Source of the DNA: an uncultured Pelagibacteraceae bacterium
GTDB taxonomy: Bacteria; Pseudomonadota; Alphaproteobacteria; Pelagibacterales; Pelagibacteraceae
Direction: 5' to 3'
Length of the DNA: 64,000 nucleotides
Assembly (NCBI GenBank): GCA_902599625.1
Contig: CACKGF010000003.1
Coordinates: 118,814 to 182,813 of the forward strand
The translations under genes and the position numbers were made by a program. The notes beneath the pieces were generated by a model. The model made no database searches, had not been told where the DNA came from, and saw only the letters and a program-made list of their open reading frames with translations. This document shows, piece by piece, positions 43,403-52,050 of this stretch (positions are counted from its first letter, which is position 1; each line of letters opens with the position of its first letter).

Positions 43403-44617
43403 TTATATAAGCTGATTATAAATTTTGACGTACTTTGAGGCAATAATTTTTGGATCATAATTCAATATTTTTTCTGCTGCATGTTTACTTATAAAAGAGT
43501 TTTTACTAACCTCATTTGCAAGCCATTCAATACCTTTCTTTAAACCATTAGACGAAAAATCATTAACAACATATCCATTCTTTTTATGATCCACTATTTC
43601 TGAAATACTTGTATTATCAAAACATACAACCGGTGTACCACAGTACATTGCCTCTGCAAAAGTTTTAGGCCAGGCATCATGAATTGAAGATGCCACAAAT
43701 AAGTCTGCACTGGAATACACTTCATTCAAAAGATTTGTTTCATTTATAAATCCCATTGATTTATACTCTATTCCTATTTCGTCCAAAACCTTATGAGACC
43801 AAAATTTTCCAAATATTAATAAAAAATATTCCTTTTTATTAATTTGTCTAAGTGCATCTACAAATAAATTCCAACCTTTTCTTTTACTTTGTGGGTTTTG
43901 GGCTCCATATAAAATTATTTTTTTTTTTGTGAAAATTTTCAAATTATTTCTAGCTTTATCTTTTGAAAGACTATTAAAATTTTTTAAATCTATATTGTTG
44001 TCTATTTGCATTATTTTTTTATTTTTTAATATCTCGCTTTGCTCAGCTATTCTTTTCATCCATTTACTCGTAGTTACAAACTGAATATTTTCTTTAAAAC
44101 AATTCTTCTTAAATCTTCGCACAAATTTAGCTAAAAAACTTCTTTCATATTTTTCGAAGTCCATTTTATAGTGTGAGCCTCCAGTTAATGGCCACATATC
44201 CCTTATTGTCCATACAACAGGTTTTTTAATTTTAGAAATTGATTTAAGATTTATAAAACCTTCACCTAACCAGTGAATATGAATTATATCAGCTTCTTTA
44301 TATTCCTTTATTTTGGTTAAATCAAAACCAAAGAAGTTAAATGTAAATGTTTCACGCGGACTGTGTAAAAAAATTGTTTTTAAAGTTTTTTCAATTAAAA
44401 TAAAAATATTTTTCAGCACATTTGAATAAAGGCTTTTATTAAGGTAAATAAAATTTTCATTATTAACATTTTTATTATTTTCATCGTTTAGTATTTTGGA
44501 GTTTATTTTTAATCCTAATAAAGCTTTATGAAAAATATAAGCTCCTTTAAATACACCATTGCTTTTTTTACCACCAACAATATGCAAGACATTGATTTTT
44601 TTCTCTTGTTCAGTCAT
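43403..44617 (-). CDS. Family 4-like glycosyltransferase
   Basis: The 404-residue product is a GT-B glycosyltransferase: VLHIVGGKKSNGVFKGAYIF at the N-terminus, IIHIHWLGEGFINLKSI, ILYGAQNPQSKRKGW, and the donor-binding ASSIHDAWPKTFAEAMYCG, TPVVCFDNTSISEIV with the E-x7-E motif. No membrane helix. It acts in surface glycan assembly. It follows the formyltransferase gene after 11 nt and both run on the minus strand. Confidence 0.85.
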   Translation of the reverse strand: MTEQEKKINVLHIVGGKKSNGVFKGAYIFHKALLGLKINSKILNDENNKNVNNENFIYLNKSLYSNVLKNIFILIEKTLKTIFLHSPRETFTFNFFGFDLTKIKEYKEADIIHIHWLGEGFINLKSISKIKKPVVWTIRDMWPLTGGSHYKMDFEKYERSFLAKFVRRFKKNCFKENIQFVTTSKWMKRIAEQSEILKNKKIMQIDNNIDLKNFNSLSKDKARNNLKIFTKKKIILYGAQNPQSKRKGWNLFVDALRQINKKEYFLLIFGKFWSHKVLDEIGIEYKSMGFINETNLLNEVYSSADLFVASSIHDAWPKTFAEAMYCGTPVVCFDNTSISEIVDHKKNGYVVNDFSSNGLKKGIEWLANEVSKNSFISKHAAEKILNYDPKIIASKYVKIYNQLI

Positions 44618-44628
44618 TATTAAATCAC

Positions 44629-45462
44629 TTAATTGTACTTTATCTTAAATTTATATATTAGCAAAATTCCATCAAAAAATTTTAGGTACAATTTATTTTT
44701 TTTAAATTTATATTCTTTATTCATATCGAAATTTTTTTGTAATAATCTAGATCTATAGAGATATATTTTTTTTTTCTTTAAAACAATAAATGCTGGATAG
44801 TTTTTTTCTGAGGATGCTCTAATGATATTATGAGCATATAATTTGCTGCTTTTTGAAATATTAATTCGACTATCATTTTTGGATCTTTGTTTCCAAAATT
44901 TTTTTTGTTTAGTGGAAAAATTGATTAGTTTTTTTCTTTTAATTATATGATCAATTGAGTCTATACATAGCTTTGGAAATAAGCTATTTGCTTTTAATTT
45001 AACTATATCCAAATTATCATTTTTATTTATCTTAAAAGATTTCTGTAAGATTAAAGGACCACCATCAATTTTTTCATTCATCTTAATTGAACTAATATAT
45101 ATTTTACTTTCTCCATTAATAATTTGCCAATTTAATGGCGAGCCACCTAAATAATGCGGGACTCTTCCACCATGAATATTAATCGAGCAATATTTTGGGA
45201 TATTTATTATTTCTTTTTTTATTATTTTTGGGAACCCACAACATAAAATAAAGTCTGGTTTTTCCTTAGCTAGTTTTGTAAATAATTTTTTTGATTTTTC
45301 AAAATAAATTATTTTTTTATTAAATCTTTTTATTTTTGAAATTAAATTTTTTGTTAAAAATTTTTTGGAAAGAACAATCAGATTTATCTTATATTTTTTT
45401 TTTAATCTTTTTATTATATTTATTGATCTTTCGTTGTTTGTAAAAATTATAATTTTTTTCAT
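44629..45462 (-). CDS. Formyltransferase-family protein
   Basis: The 277-residue product has the N10-formyl-THF transferase fold: an N-terminal Rossmann strand IIIFTNNERSINIIKRL, CCGFPKIIKKEIINIP, then CSINIHGGRVPHYLGGSPLNW, with the Asn-x-His pair, and IDGGPLILQKSF with the Asp. The arrangement N-x-H...D is that of sugar N-formyltransferases and of methionyl-tRNA formyltransferase; no Fmt C-terminal domain is evident. In this context it probably formylates an amino sugar, perhaps one made by the DegT aminotransferase. Extremely lysine-rich. Confidence 0.75.
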   Translation of the reverse strand: MKKIIIFTNNERSINIIKRLKKKYKINLIVLSKKFLTKNLISKIKRFNKKIIYFEKSKKLFTKLAKEKPDFILCCGFPKIIKKEIINIPKYCSINIHGGRVPHYLGGSPLNWQIINGESKIYISSIKMNEKIDGGPLILQKSFKINKNDNLDIVKLKANSLFPKLCIDSIDHIIKRKKLINFSTKQKKFWKQRSKNDSRINISKSSKLYAHNIIRASSEKNYPAFIVLKKKKIYLYRSRLLQKNFDMNKEYKFKKNKLYLKFFDGILLIYKFKIKYN

Positions 45463-45557
45463 TAATTTATACTTACAAAATAAATTTTTAGTTTGACTTC
45501 CAAACTTTAATAAGTGAAATACATAAAAAAATCTGTTTTTTCAATCTTATCAAATAA

Positions 45558-46298
45558 ATGGTAAACTTTTTATTAAAAAAATCCTATCAAATTGATAATC
45601 TTAAAATCTTAAAATTTAAAGATTTGTGGGGATCAAATGGCGTGTTCACCACAATTAGACTTATTGGAAAACCAGGAAAACTTGTTTTATTTCAAAGCCA
45701 TATTAATGGATTAATAAAGTCTCTCAAGAAATACAAGATTTATTCTCAAAATTTAGAAAAAATTATAAGACATTTAATTGAATTAAACATTAATAAAAAT
45801 ATCAAATATGATCATTTATTGCGAGTTGCTTTAACAAGTAAAATTATATCAATTTCAATACGTAAACGGATTAAACCTAAAAAAAATTTTGAACTTAAAG
45901 TTATTAATTACAGAAGAACTGATCCTAAAACAAAAAATCTTTATTATAAAAAGATTCTTAAAGAATTAAATAAATATAACTCAAGTAAAACTGACATAGC
46001 TTTAGTTTATAGGGGGAAAATTTTAGAAACCTGCACCTCAAATATTTTATTTTTCAAAAATAGAGAGTACTTTTCACCAAAAAATAATTGCTATATTGGA
46101 AACACAATTAACTATTTAAAAGGTAAGATTAAAATTTCATTTAAAGATATTTATTATAAAGATTTGAAAAAATTTGATGAAATTATGTTAATAGGCTCAG
46201 GAAAAGGTGTGACATCTGTCAAATTTATCAAACAAATGAATTGGAAGAGTAAAAATAATTTCGGATATAAAAAAGTGAAGAAATATTTAAATTTTTAA
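45558..46298 (+). CDS. Class IV aminotransferase, PabC-like
   Basis: The 246-residue product has the branched-chain aminotransferase/ADC-lyase fold: GVFTTIRLIGKPGKLVLFQSHI at the N-terminus, YRRTDPKTKNLYYKKILKEL with the PLP Lys region, ETCTSNILFF (the ExxxxN-F motif), and FDEIMLIGSGKGVTSVKFI. The size is that of PabC, which turns aminodeoxychorismate into para-aminobenzoate. The chorismate synthase genes are 8 kb away, so a link is inference. It is followed by HIT with a 5-nt gap and is divergent from the formyltransferase gene. Confidence 0.7.
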   Translation: MVNFLLKKSYQIDNLKILKFKDLWGSNGVFTTIRLIGKPGKLVLFQSHINGLIKSLKKYKIYSQNLEKIIRHLIELNINKNIKYDHLLRVALTSKIISISIRKRIKPKKNFELKVINYRRTDPKTKNLYYKKILKELNKYNSSKTDIALVYRGKILETCTSNILFFKNREYFSPKNNCYIGNTINYLKGKIKISFKDIYYKDLKKFDEIMLIGSGKGVTSVKFIKQMNWKSKNNFGYKKVKKYLNF

Positions 46299-46303
46299 TC
46301 GTT

Positions 46304-46708
46304 ATGAATGATCCAAACAATCCTTGTATATTCTGTAAAATTAATCGGAAAGAATTAATATTTGAAAATGATTACGCATATGCTTCTTCTGATAGTTATC
46401 CCATTTCAAAGTTACACTCATTAGTTGTTCCAAAAAGATGTGTAGAAAATTATTTTGAATTAGATGAAAAAGAAATATTAGCTTGTAATGACCTTATTAA
46501 AAAATTAAAAAAAAAAATAATGAAAAAAGATAAATCAGTTGAGGGTTTTAATATAGGAACAAATGCTGGAAAGGTTGCAGGCCAATCTATTTTTCATTGT
46601 CATATACATGTGATTCCAAGAAGAAAGGGGGATGTTGATAATCCACAAGGAGGAGTTAGAAGTGTTATACCTTCAAAACAACATTATACTCGAAAAATTA
46701 AAAAATAA
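46304..46708 (+). CDS. HIT-family nucleotide hydrolase
   Basis: The 134-residue product has CIFCKI with a zinc pair at the N-terminus, SKLHSLVVPKRCVENY, the AGKVAGQSIFHCHIHVIPRR motif with HxHxHxx and a DVDNPQGGVR end. Family members remove nucleoside monophosphates from amino or sulfate adducts; the HIT fold includes ADP-sulfurylase/APS-hydrolase activities, which could be of interest next to apr genes, but this is speculation. It is co-transcribed with the aminotransferase gene. Confidence 0.85.
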   Translation: MNDPNNPCIFCKINRKELIFENDYAYASSDSYPISKLHSLVVPKRCVENYFELDEKEILACNDLIKKLKKKIMKKDKSVEGFNIGTNAGKVAGQSIFHCHIHVIPRRKGDVDNPQGGVRSVIPSKQHYTRKIKK

Positions 46709-46762
46709 TGTTCTTATTGGTCAAATAGTGCGCTTTAATCACTGTTGAACTATTTTTTTAAG

Positions 46763-46768
46763 TATAAT
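46763..46768 (+). promoter_or_regulatory. Candidate -10 of the apr operon
   Basis: A perfect TATAAT is 27 nt upstream of aprM in the 86-nt gap. A well-spaced -35 is not evident. Confidence 0.3.
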
Positions 46769-46794
46769 AGTAATAATAAAATTTTTATAAAAAT

Positions 46795-47583
46795 ATGTTT
46801 ACAACCAATCCATTTGCAATTTTAGCAGAATCAATTCCAATGATGGCAATTCAATCTTTTGTCATTGTTATGGTTGGGCTAGTTATTTTAGGCACGGTAT
46901 TGGATATGATACATAAAAAAAATGTTAAATATTTTTTCAATAATGCAAAAAAAGCAAAAAAATCGGCCAAAAGAGAGTTGGGAACAGGTGAAAGGTTGGC
47001 AGTTATTGTTAAAACAATAATTCATGATATTGGAACTACAGCAGAGCTAGGTTGGGGCAAAAGAAGAATTGCACATGTCCTAGGAATGTATGGGACAATC
47101 CTTTTTTGGATTGGTTCTGCTGCAATGATATTTTTTTATACTGATTCTCAAACTCCAAATGTTTGGCCAGTTCTTTGGCATGTTGGAGCAATAATGACTT
47201 GTTTAGGTGGATATTGGTTTTGGCTTTTTTTAAGAGTAGATGTTGCAGCTGAAGCAAATTCAGTATTTAGAATAATTACTGCAGATTTATTTGTTTTAGC
47301 ACTATTAGCTTCTGCTACTTTTGGTTTAATTTGGTCTTACTTACAGTTTAATCAAATGGTTGGATGGGACACTTTATTTCTAGTGCTTTTTGGGGTTTCA
47401 AATATAGTTTTATTCGGGGGCGTTTATTGGTCTAAGTTCGCTCACATGTTTTACAAACCTGGAGCAGCGATACAAAAAAATTTGGCTGAAGCTGATGGTT
47501 CAAGAGATAATCTTCCCCCACCAGCAGATGCGCCAGAGCAGTTTGGGCTTGGCATAAAAAGAGAAGAGCCAAAACACTATTAA
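46795..47583 (+). CDS. aprM: AprM, membrane partner of APS reductase
   Basis: The 262-residue product has about five membrane helices (roughly 15-38, 92-112, 122-145, 160-182, 193-213) with a soluble loop of about 50 lysine-rich residues between the first two, and a proline-rich tail. Its position immediately before aprBA and its size match AprM, the quinone-interacting subunit that stands in for QmoABC in some bacteria. It would pass electrons from AprBA to the quinone pool. It has no close sequence motif I can cite, so the call leans on context. Confidence 0.8.
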   Translation: MFTTNPFAILAESIPMMAIQSFVIVMVGLVILGTVLDMIHKKNVKYFFNNAKKAKKSAKRELGTGERLAVIVKTIIHDIGTTAELGWGKRRIAHVLGMYGTILFWIGSAAMIFFYTDSQTPNVWPVLWHVGAIMTCLGGYWFWLFLRVDVAAEANSVFRIITADLFVLALLASATFGLIWSYLQFNQMVGWDTLFLVLFGVSNIVLFGGVYWSKFAHMFYKPGAAIQKNLAEADGSRDNLPPPADAPEQFGLGIKREEPKHY

Positions 47584-47614
47584 TATGTTAGAATTTAAAA
47601 AGGAGATAAAATAA

Positions 47615-48085
47615 ATGTCAACATTTGTATACATGACTAGATGCGATGGTTGTGGTCACTGCGTAGATATCTGTCCTTCAGATATCATGCACATCGATAA
47701 AAATATTAGAAGAGCAAAAAACATTGAGCCAAATTTTTGTTGGGAATGTTACTCTTGCGTAAAAGCTTGTCCTAATCATGCGATAGATGTAAGAGGGTAT
47801 GCTGACTTTGCTCCGATGGGTCACAGCGTTAGAGTTAGAAGAGAAGAAGAAAAAGGAACGATTTCTTGGAAAATAAAATTCAGAAATGGAACAGAAAAAG
47901 ATTTTGTATCTCCGATAACAACAAAGCCATGGGGAAAATTCATTCCAAAACTTGCTGATGGTGATAAACCTAATCAAGGGGAAATTAATTCTCAGATACT
48001 TTATAACGAACCTCACGGTTTAAATACTGATAAAGATCTTCCAACTTTAGATAAGAACTCCTTTAAAAAAGGAGTTTATTATTAA
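47615..48085 (+). CDS. aprB: Adenylylsulfate reductase beta subunit
   Basis: The 156-residue ferredoxin-like protein has two 4Fe-4S motifs, TRCDGCGHCVDICPSDIMHI and FCWECYSCVKACPNHAID, separated by an insert, then the AprB C-terminal tail with VSPITTKPWG that wraps around AprA. A strong AAGGAG is 12 nt before the ATG. It overlaps the aprA start by 1 nt. With AprA it interconverts APS and sulfite plus AMP; sulfite oxidation is the probable direction here as no sat or dsr gene is near. Confidence 0.95.
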   Translation: MSTFVYMTRCDGCGHCVDICPSDIMHIDKNIRRAKNIEPNFCWECYSCVKACPNHAIDVRGYADFAPMGHSVRVRREEEKGTISWKIKFRNGTEKDFVSPITTKPWGKFIPKLADGDKPNQGEINSQILYNEPHGLNTDKDLPTLDKNSFKKGVYY

Positions 48086-49944
48086 TGCCAAAAAATAAAA
48101 CTGTCTTTGAAGATTGTGATGTACTAGTTGTTGGTGGTGGTATGGCAGGTACAGGTGCTACTTTTGAAGCTAGACACTGGGGAAGAAATTTAAAAATCAT
48201 TTGTGTTGAAAAAGCAAACATCGATAGAAGTGGTGCAGTTGCTCAAGGATTATATGCAATTAATTGTTACATGGGAATGCAGTGGGGAGAAAACCAACCT
48301 GAAGATCACGTACGATATGCTAGAAATGACTTGATGGGATTAGTTAGAGAAGATTTAGGTTATGACATGGCAAGACATGTAGACTCAACTGTTCATATGT
48401 TTGATGAATGGGGATTGCCTATGATGAAAAATAAAGAGACAGGTAGATATCAAAGAGAAGGAAAGTGGCAAATAATGATTCACGGTGAAAGTTACAAGCC
48501 GATCGTTGCTGAAGCTGCCAAAAAATCCGCTGATAAAATTTATAATAGAATAATGATAACTCATCTTCTTAAAGATGAAGAAAATGAAAATAGAGTCGCT
48601 GGAGCAGTTGGTTTTAATATGAGAACTGGCGACTACCATGTATTTAAAGCTAAAGCAGTAATTATAGCTGCTGGTGGAGCATCACATATATTTAAGCCTA
48701 GAGCAGTTGGCGAAGGTATGGGAAGAACTTGGTATGCACCTTGGAGTAACGGTTCTGCATACGCGTTACCGATAGCAGCTGGCGCTAAAATGACACAAAT
48801 GGAAAACAGAATTGTTCTTTGCAGATTTAAAGATGGTTACGGTCCAGTTGGTGCATATTTTTTACATTTAAAAACTTACACGCAAAATGCCAACGGGGAG
48901 AACTATGAAAAGAAATGGTATGACGCTACCAAAAAACTTGTTGGAGAATACATAGATCATCATCCAACCCCAACTTGTTTAAGAAATCATGCGTTTATTC
49001 AAGAGGTAGCAGCAGGTGGTGGACCAATCCACATGGTAACTAAAGAAGCTTTTCAAGATCCTCATTTGGAAACTGTTGGTTGGGAAAACTTTTTAGGTAT
49101 GACAGTTGGCCAAGCCGTAGTTTGGGCTTCACAAAACATAGATCCAAAGTATACTAATCCAGAATTAACAACCTCAGAGCCTTATGTTATGGGTTCACAC
49201 GCAACATGTTCAGGAGCATGGGTAAGCGGTCCAGAGGACATTGCACCAGATGATTATTTCTGGGGATATAACAGAATGATGTCTGTAGAGGGTTTATTTG
49301 GAGCAGGGGATACTGTTGGAGGAAGTGCTCACAAGTTTTCATCAGGTTCTTTCACTGAAGGAAGATTGGCCGCAAAAGCTGCTGTCAAATACATTGAAGA
49401 TAAAAAAGCCAACAATATTAAAGTAAGTGAGAAGCAGTATAACGATTTAAAAGAGGTAATCTATAAACCTCTAGAAAATTATACAGTTGGAAGAAATGAA
49501 ATAACTGGAGGTACAGTTTCACCAAGTTATATTTCACCTATACAAGGCCTACAAAGACTACAAAAAATTATGGATGAATATTGTGGTGGTATCACTAACA
49601 ACTATATGACAAATGATAACCTCCTAAAAAAAGCTTTAGAATTATTAGATTGGCTTCAAGAGGACCTAGAAAATGTAGGGGCCGAGGATTATCACCAGTT
49701 GATGAGAGCCTGGGAGCTGAAACATAGAGCTTTAACGTCTCAATGTGTTACTGAACATACTCTGTTTAGAGAAGAAACTCGTTGGCCCGGATATTACTAT
49801 AGAGGCGACCATATGAAATTAGATGACGAAAATTGGCATTGTTTAACAGTATCAAGAAGAGATCCTGAAACAGGTAAGTTCACAATGGAAAAAAAACCTG
49901 TTTATCACATAGTAGACGACAAAGAGAAAAAAAAGGCATCTTAA
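48085..49944 (+). CDS. aprA: Adenylylsulfate reductase alpha subunit
   Basis: The 619-residue flavoprotein has the FAD motif LVVGGGMAGTGATFEARHWG near residues 15-34, and shows the AprA pattern RSGAVAQGLYAINCYMG, FKDGYGPVGAYFLHLKTYTQ, GSHATCSGAWVSGPEDIAP and GLFGAGDTVGGSAHKFSSGS, plus the C-terminal WELKHRALTSQCVTEHTLFREETRWPG part. Full length for AprA. It is the catalytic subunit where FAD forms a sulfite adduct that reacts with AMP. The next gene starts 15 nt downstream. Confidence 0.96.
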   Translation: MPKNKTVFEDCDVLVVGGGMAGTGATFEARHWGRNLKIICVEKANIDRSGAVAQGLYAINCYMGMQWGENQPEDHVRYARNDLMGLVREDLGYDMARHVDSTVHMFDEWGLPMMKNKETGRYQREGKWQIMIHGESYKPIVAEAAKKSADKIYNRIMITHLLKDEENENRVAGAVGFNMRTGDYHVFKAKAVIIAAGGASHIFKPRAVGEGMGRTWYAPWSNGSAYALPIAAGAKMTQMENRIVLCRFKDGYGPVGAYFLHLKTYTQNANGENYEKKWYDATKKLVGEYIDHHPTPTCLRNHAFIQEVAAGGGPIHMVTKEAFQDPHLETVGWENFLGMTVGQAVVWASQNIDPKYTNPELTTSEPYVMGSHATCSGAWVSGPEDIAPDDYFWGYNRMMSVEGLFGAGDTVGGSAHKFSSGSFTEGRLAAKAAVKYIEDKKANNIKVSEKQYNDLKEVIYKPLENYTVGRNEITGGTVSPSYISPIQGLQRLQKIMDEYCGGITNNYMTNDNLLKKALELLDWLQEDLENVGAEDYHQLMRAWELKHRALTSQCVTEHTLFREETRWPGYYYRGDHMKLDDENWHCLTVSRRDPETGKFTMEKKPVYHIVDDKEKKKAS

Positions 49945-49959
49945 AAGGACTTCTAAATT

Positions 49960-50310
49960 ATGAGCTTCACATCAAAGACTGATGATGAAATTATAAAATT
50001 GGCTAATCCAATATGGCTAAATCTAATTAAGTCCTCAAATATGAAAGATTACGGTGGTTTTACCAGAGATTTTTCATCACAAATGCTCTATGGAGCAAAT
50101 GAGGTTGAATTAGGTAAACAATGGGCCAGCAATAAACTAATCTCAAGTTTAACAGATAATTTTAAAGCTTTTGGCTGCTTAAGACGAGGAATGCACGTGA
50201 CTGTTTTATTTAAACAGACTAGCACTACAGAAGAAGGCGAGTTCCTAGGAAGACTTGTTCTTGGAGAAGAGGGTGGTTCTGTGAAGGTATTTGGAGCAAC
50301 TATTTTTTAA
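49960..50310 (+). CDS. Unrecognised 116-residue protein of the apr operon
   Basis: I do not recognise this family. The protein is soluble-looking with no signal peptide: an alpha-helical N-terminal half (TSKTDDEIIKLANPIWLNL, KDYGGFTRDFSSQM) and a beta-rich second half (MHVTVLFKQT, GEFLGRLVLGEEGGSVKVFG). There is one Cys (residue about 74). It lies 15 nt after aprA with a ribosome site (AAAAGGA), so it is in the apr operon. A guess such as AprBA assembly, sulfite sensing or a NIPSNAP/antibiotic-monooxygenase-like role has no direct support. Confidence 0.6.
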   Translation: MSFTSKTDDEIIKLANPIWLNLIKSSNMKDYGGFTRDFSSQMLYGANEVELGKQWASNKLISSLTDNFKAFGCLRRGMHVTVLFKQTSTTEEGEFLGRLVLGEEGGSVKVFGATIF

Positions 50311-50352
50311 AAAATTCTTGCAAAGATCCTTATTAGGGTGTACTTGATTAGT

Positions 50353-50502
50353 ATGCTTGAATATTTCCAAAAATCTACAAACTCTTTCAAGCACATATTT
50401 AACTTAAAAATTTTATCAAATATAAATACTAAAATTGCTATTTATATAGGTTTAGCAGCATACTGGGTAGTAATGTTATCTAGTACTTTTTTTGGATTTT
50501 AA
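50353..50502 (+). CDS. Single-pass membrane micropeptide, 49 residues
   Basis: A short frame between the 116-residue gene and tauE (ATG at 50353, TAA at 50500-50502). The peptide has an amphipathic N-terminal half (FQKSTNSFKHIFNLKIL) and a C-terminal hydrophobic segment IAIYIGLAAYWVVMLSSTFF. No homologue comes to mind. If translated, it could be a small subunit of AprM or of the exporter. No strong ribosome site is visible. Confidence 0.4.
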   Translation: MLEYFQKSTNSFKHIFNLKILSNINTKIAIYIGLAAYWVVMLSSTFFGF

Positions 50503-50548
50503 ATATCAAACAGTTGACTTTAATAATTTTGAGGAATAATTAATCCCA

Positions 50549-51646
50549 ATGGAGTTCTTTCTTCCTATTGCAGAAGTAAATGTAAGCTTACCTTTTATCT
50601 TTTTTTTAAGTTTAGTCGTTGGAATTTTATCAGGTTTATTTGGTGTTGGTGGTGGTTTTTTAATGACCCCTTTCTTAATTTTCTTAGGAATTCCGCCAGC
50701 TTATGCAGTTCCAAATGAAGCAAATAATATTCTTGGTACATCTATATCAGGTTCTACCACTCATTATTTGAAGGGTACTCTTGATTATAAAATGGGTTTA
50801 ATGATTGTAGTTGGTGGTGCTATGGGAACCATCCTAGGTATTTTAACTTTCACTTATTTTCAAGATATTGGCAAAATCAATATCGTTATTTCATTAGCAT
50901 ATATGTATATACTGGCTATCATCGGGACCATGATGCTGGTTCAAGGTGTAACAGAAATCGATAGAGCTAGAAAAAAAATTATTGTTAAAAAAAAATTACA
51001 CGATCATAATTGGTTACAAGGTTTGCCTTTTAGAATGAGGTTCAAAAAATCTAAACTTTATGAAAGTGCCTTTACTCCAATTATCATGGGATTTATTGTA
51101 GGTTACATAGCAGCTATACTTGGTGTTGGTGGAGCTTTTATACTTGTTCCTGCGATGATTTATATTATCGGAATGCCCACTAAATTAATTCCCGGAACTT
51201 CTTTATTTGTAACTATATTTATAAGTGCAATAGTTACAATCCTTCATGCGTTTAACTACGGAACAATTGACCTAATATTAGTTACAGTTTTAATTTTAGG
51301 CTCTATACTTGGGGTTCAAATAGGTCAAAAGATTGGAGAAAAAGTAGATAGCTCTCAGTTTAAAACTATTTTAGCAATGCTTTTGTTATTAGTTGGTATA
51401 GCGATAGCATACGATACTTTCTTTGTAGAGGAGATAATTAAAGAGACATCAAGTAACGGATCAAAAACATTAGGACCAATCTCCCAATTTGTAAGAGATT
51501 TATCTAAAAATGTTCCAGTTCTTTATGGATTGTTTTCAATTGTTTTAGCTCTTGTACTAGGTGTCGGTGCGGCAATTTTGAGAAGATTTTTATCAAATCT
51601 TAAAAAGAAATTTGTATACACTGCACCACCTGCTTCACAAAAGTAG
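50549..51646 (+). CDS. TauE/SafE-family sulfite/sulfonate exporter
   Basis: The 365-residue product is a TauE/SafE (DUF81) membrane protein with eight or nine helices and the two family repeats: VVGILSGLFGVGGGFLMTPF near the N-terminus and VGYIAAILGVGGAFILVP in the middle, each with the Gly-rich GVGG motif. Family members export sulfite, sulfoacetate or related anions, and the genomic setting (apr, suyAB, xsc) makes sulfite a good candidate. A cytosolic loop of about 40 residues (DRARKKIIVKK) separates the halves. It is followed by a thioredoxin-like gene after about 35 nt. Confidence 0.85.
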   Translation: MEFFLPIAEVNVSLPFIFFLSLVVGILSGLFGVGGGFLMTPFLIFLGIPPAYAVPNEANNILGTSISGSTTHYLKGTLDYKMGLMIVVGGAMGTILGILTFTYFQDIGKINIVISLAYMYILAIIGTMMLVQGVTEIDRARKKIIVKKKLHDHNWLQGLPFRMRFKKSKLYESAFTPIIMGFIVGYIAAILGVGGAFILVPAMIYIIGMPTKLIPGTSLFVTIFISAIVTILHAFNYGTIDLILVTVLILGSILGVQIGQKIGEKVDSSQFKTILAMLLLLVGIAIAYDTFFVEEIIKETSSNGSKTLGPISQFVRDLSKNVPVLYGLFSIVLALVLGVGAAILRRFLSNLKKKFVYTAPPASQK

Positions 51647-51681
51647 TTTAATTTTATAGAATGGATTGTAAAGTAATTAAA

Positions 51682-52050
51682 ATGAAAAAAATATTTTTCT
51701 TATTACTAATTATATTACCTTTTAATTTAGCTGTAGCTGAAAAACAAACAACATTCGATAATGATGTTTTTAAAAAAGCTCAGTCAGATGGAAAGACTGT
51801 AGTCGTAAGTTCATGGATAAAATATTGCACATCATGTGCCAGTCAAATGAAAGCATTGAAAGATGTTGAAAAAGATTTTGATAACTTACTTTATCTTACA
51901 TTTGATGTTTCAAACAGGGAAATTGCCAAACAACTAAATATTCAGTTTCAAACTACTCTTGTAATTTATAAAAATAATAAAGAGGTCTACAGAAGTTTAG
52001 GTGAATTAAGTAAAGATAAAATTTATAAAGCTATTAACTCTGTAATTTAA
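51682..52050 (+). CDS. Exported thioredoxin-like protein
   Basis: The product of 122 residues begins with a signal peptide (KKIFFLLLIILPFNLAVAE) and has a thioredoxin-like fold: VVVSSWIKYCTSCASQMKAL with a CTSC active site and the cis-Pro region replaced by FQTTLVIYKN (Thr before the strand). It belongs to the DsbD-gamma/thioredoxin-2-like type and would act in the periplasm. The ATG at 51682 is preferred to the upstream ATG at 51661 because it begins the leader. It converges with suyB without a gap. Confidence 0.75.
   Translation: MKKIFFLLLIILPFNLAVAEKQTTFDNDVFKKAQSDGKTVVVSSWIKYCTSCASQMKALKDVEKDFDNLLYLTFDVSNREIAKQLNIQFQTTLVIYKNNKEVYRSLGELSKDKIYKAINSVI

Noticed and set aside
50503..50548. 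TTGACT-17-TAATTA as a promoter for the TauE gene
   Set aside because: The -10 match is poor and the segment contains the gene's likely ribosome site (GAGGA); such matches are common in AT-rich DNA.
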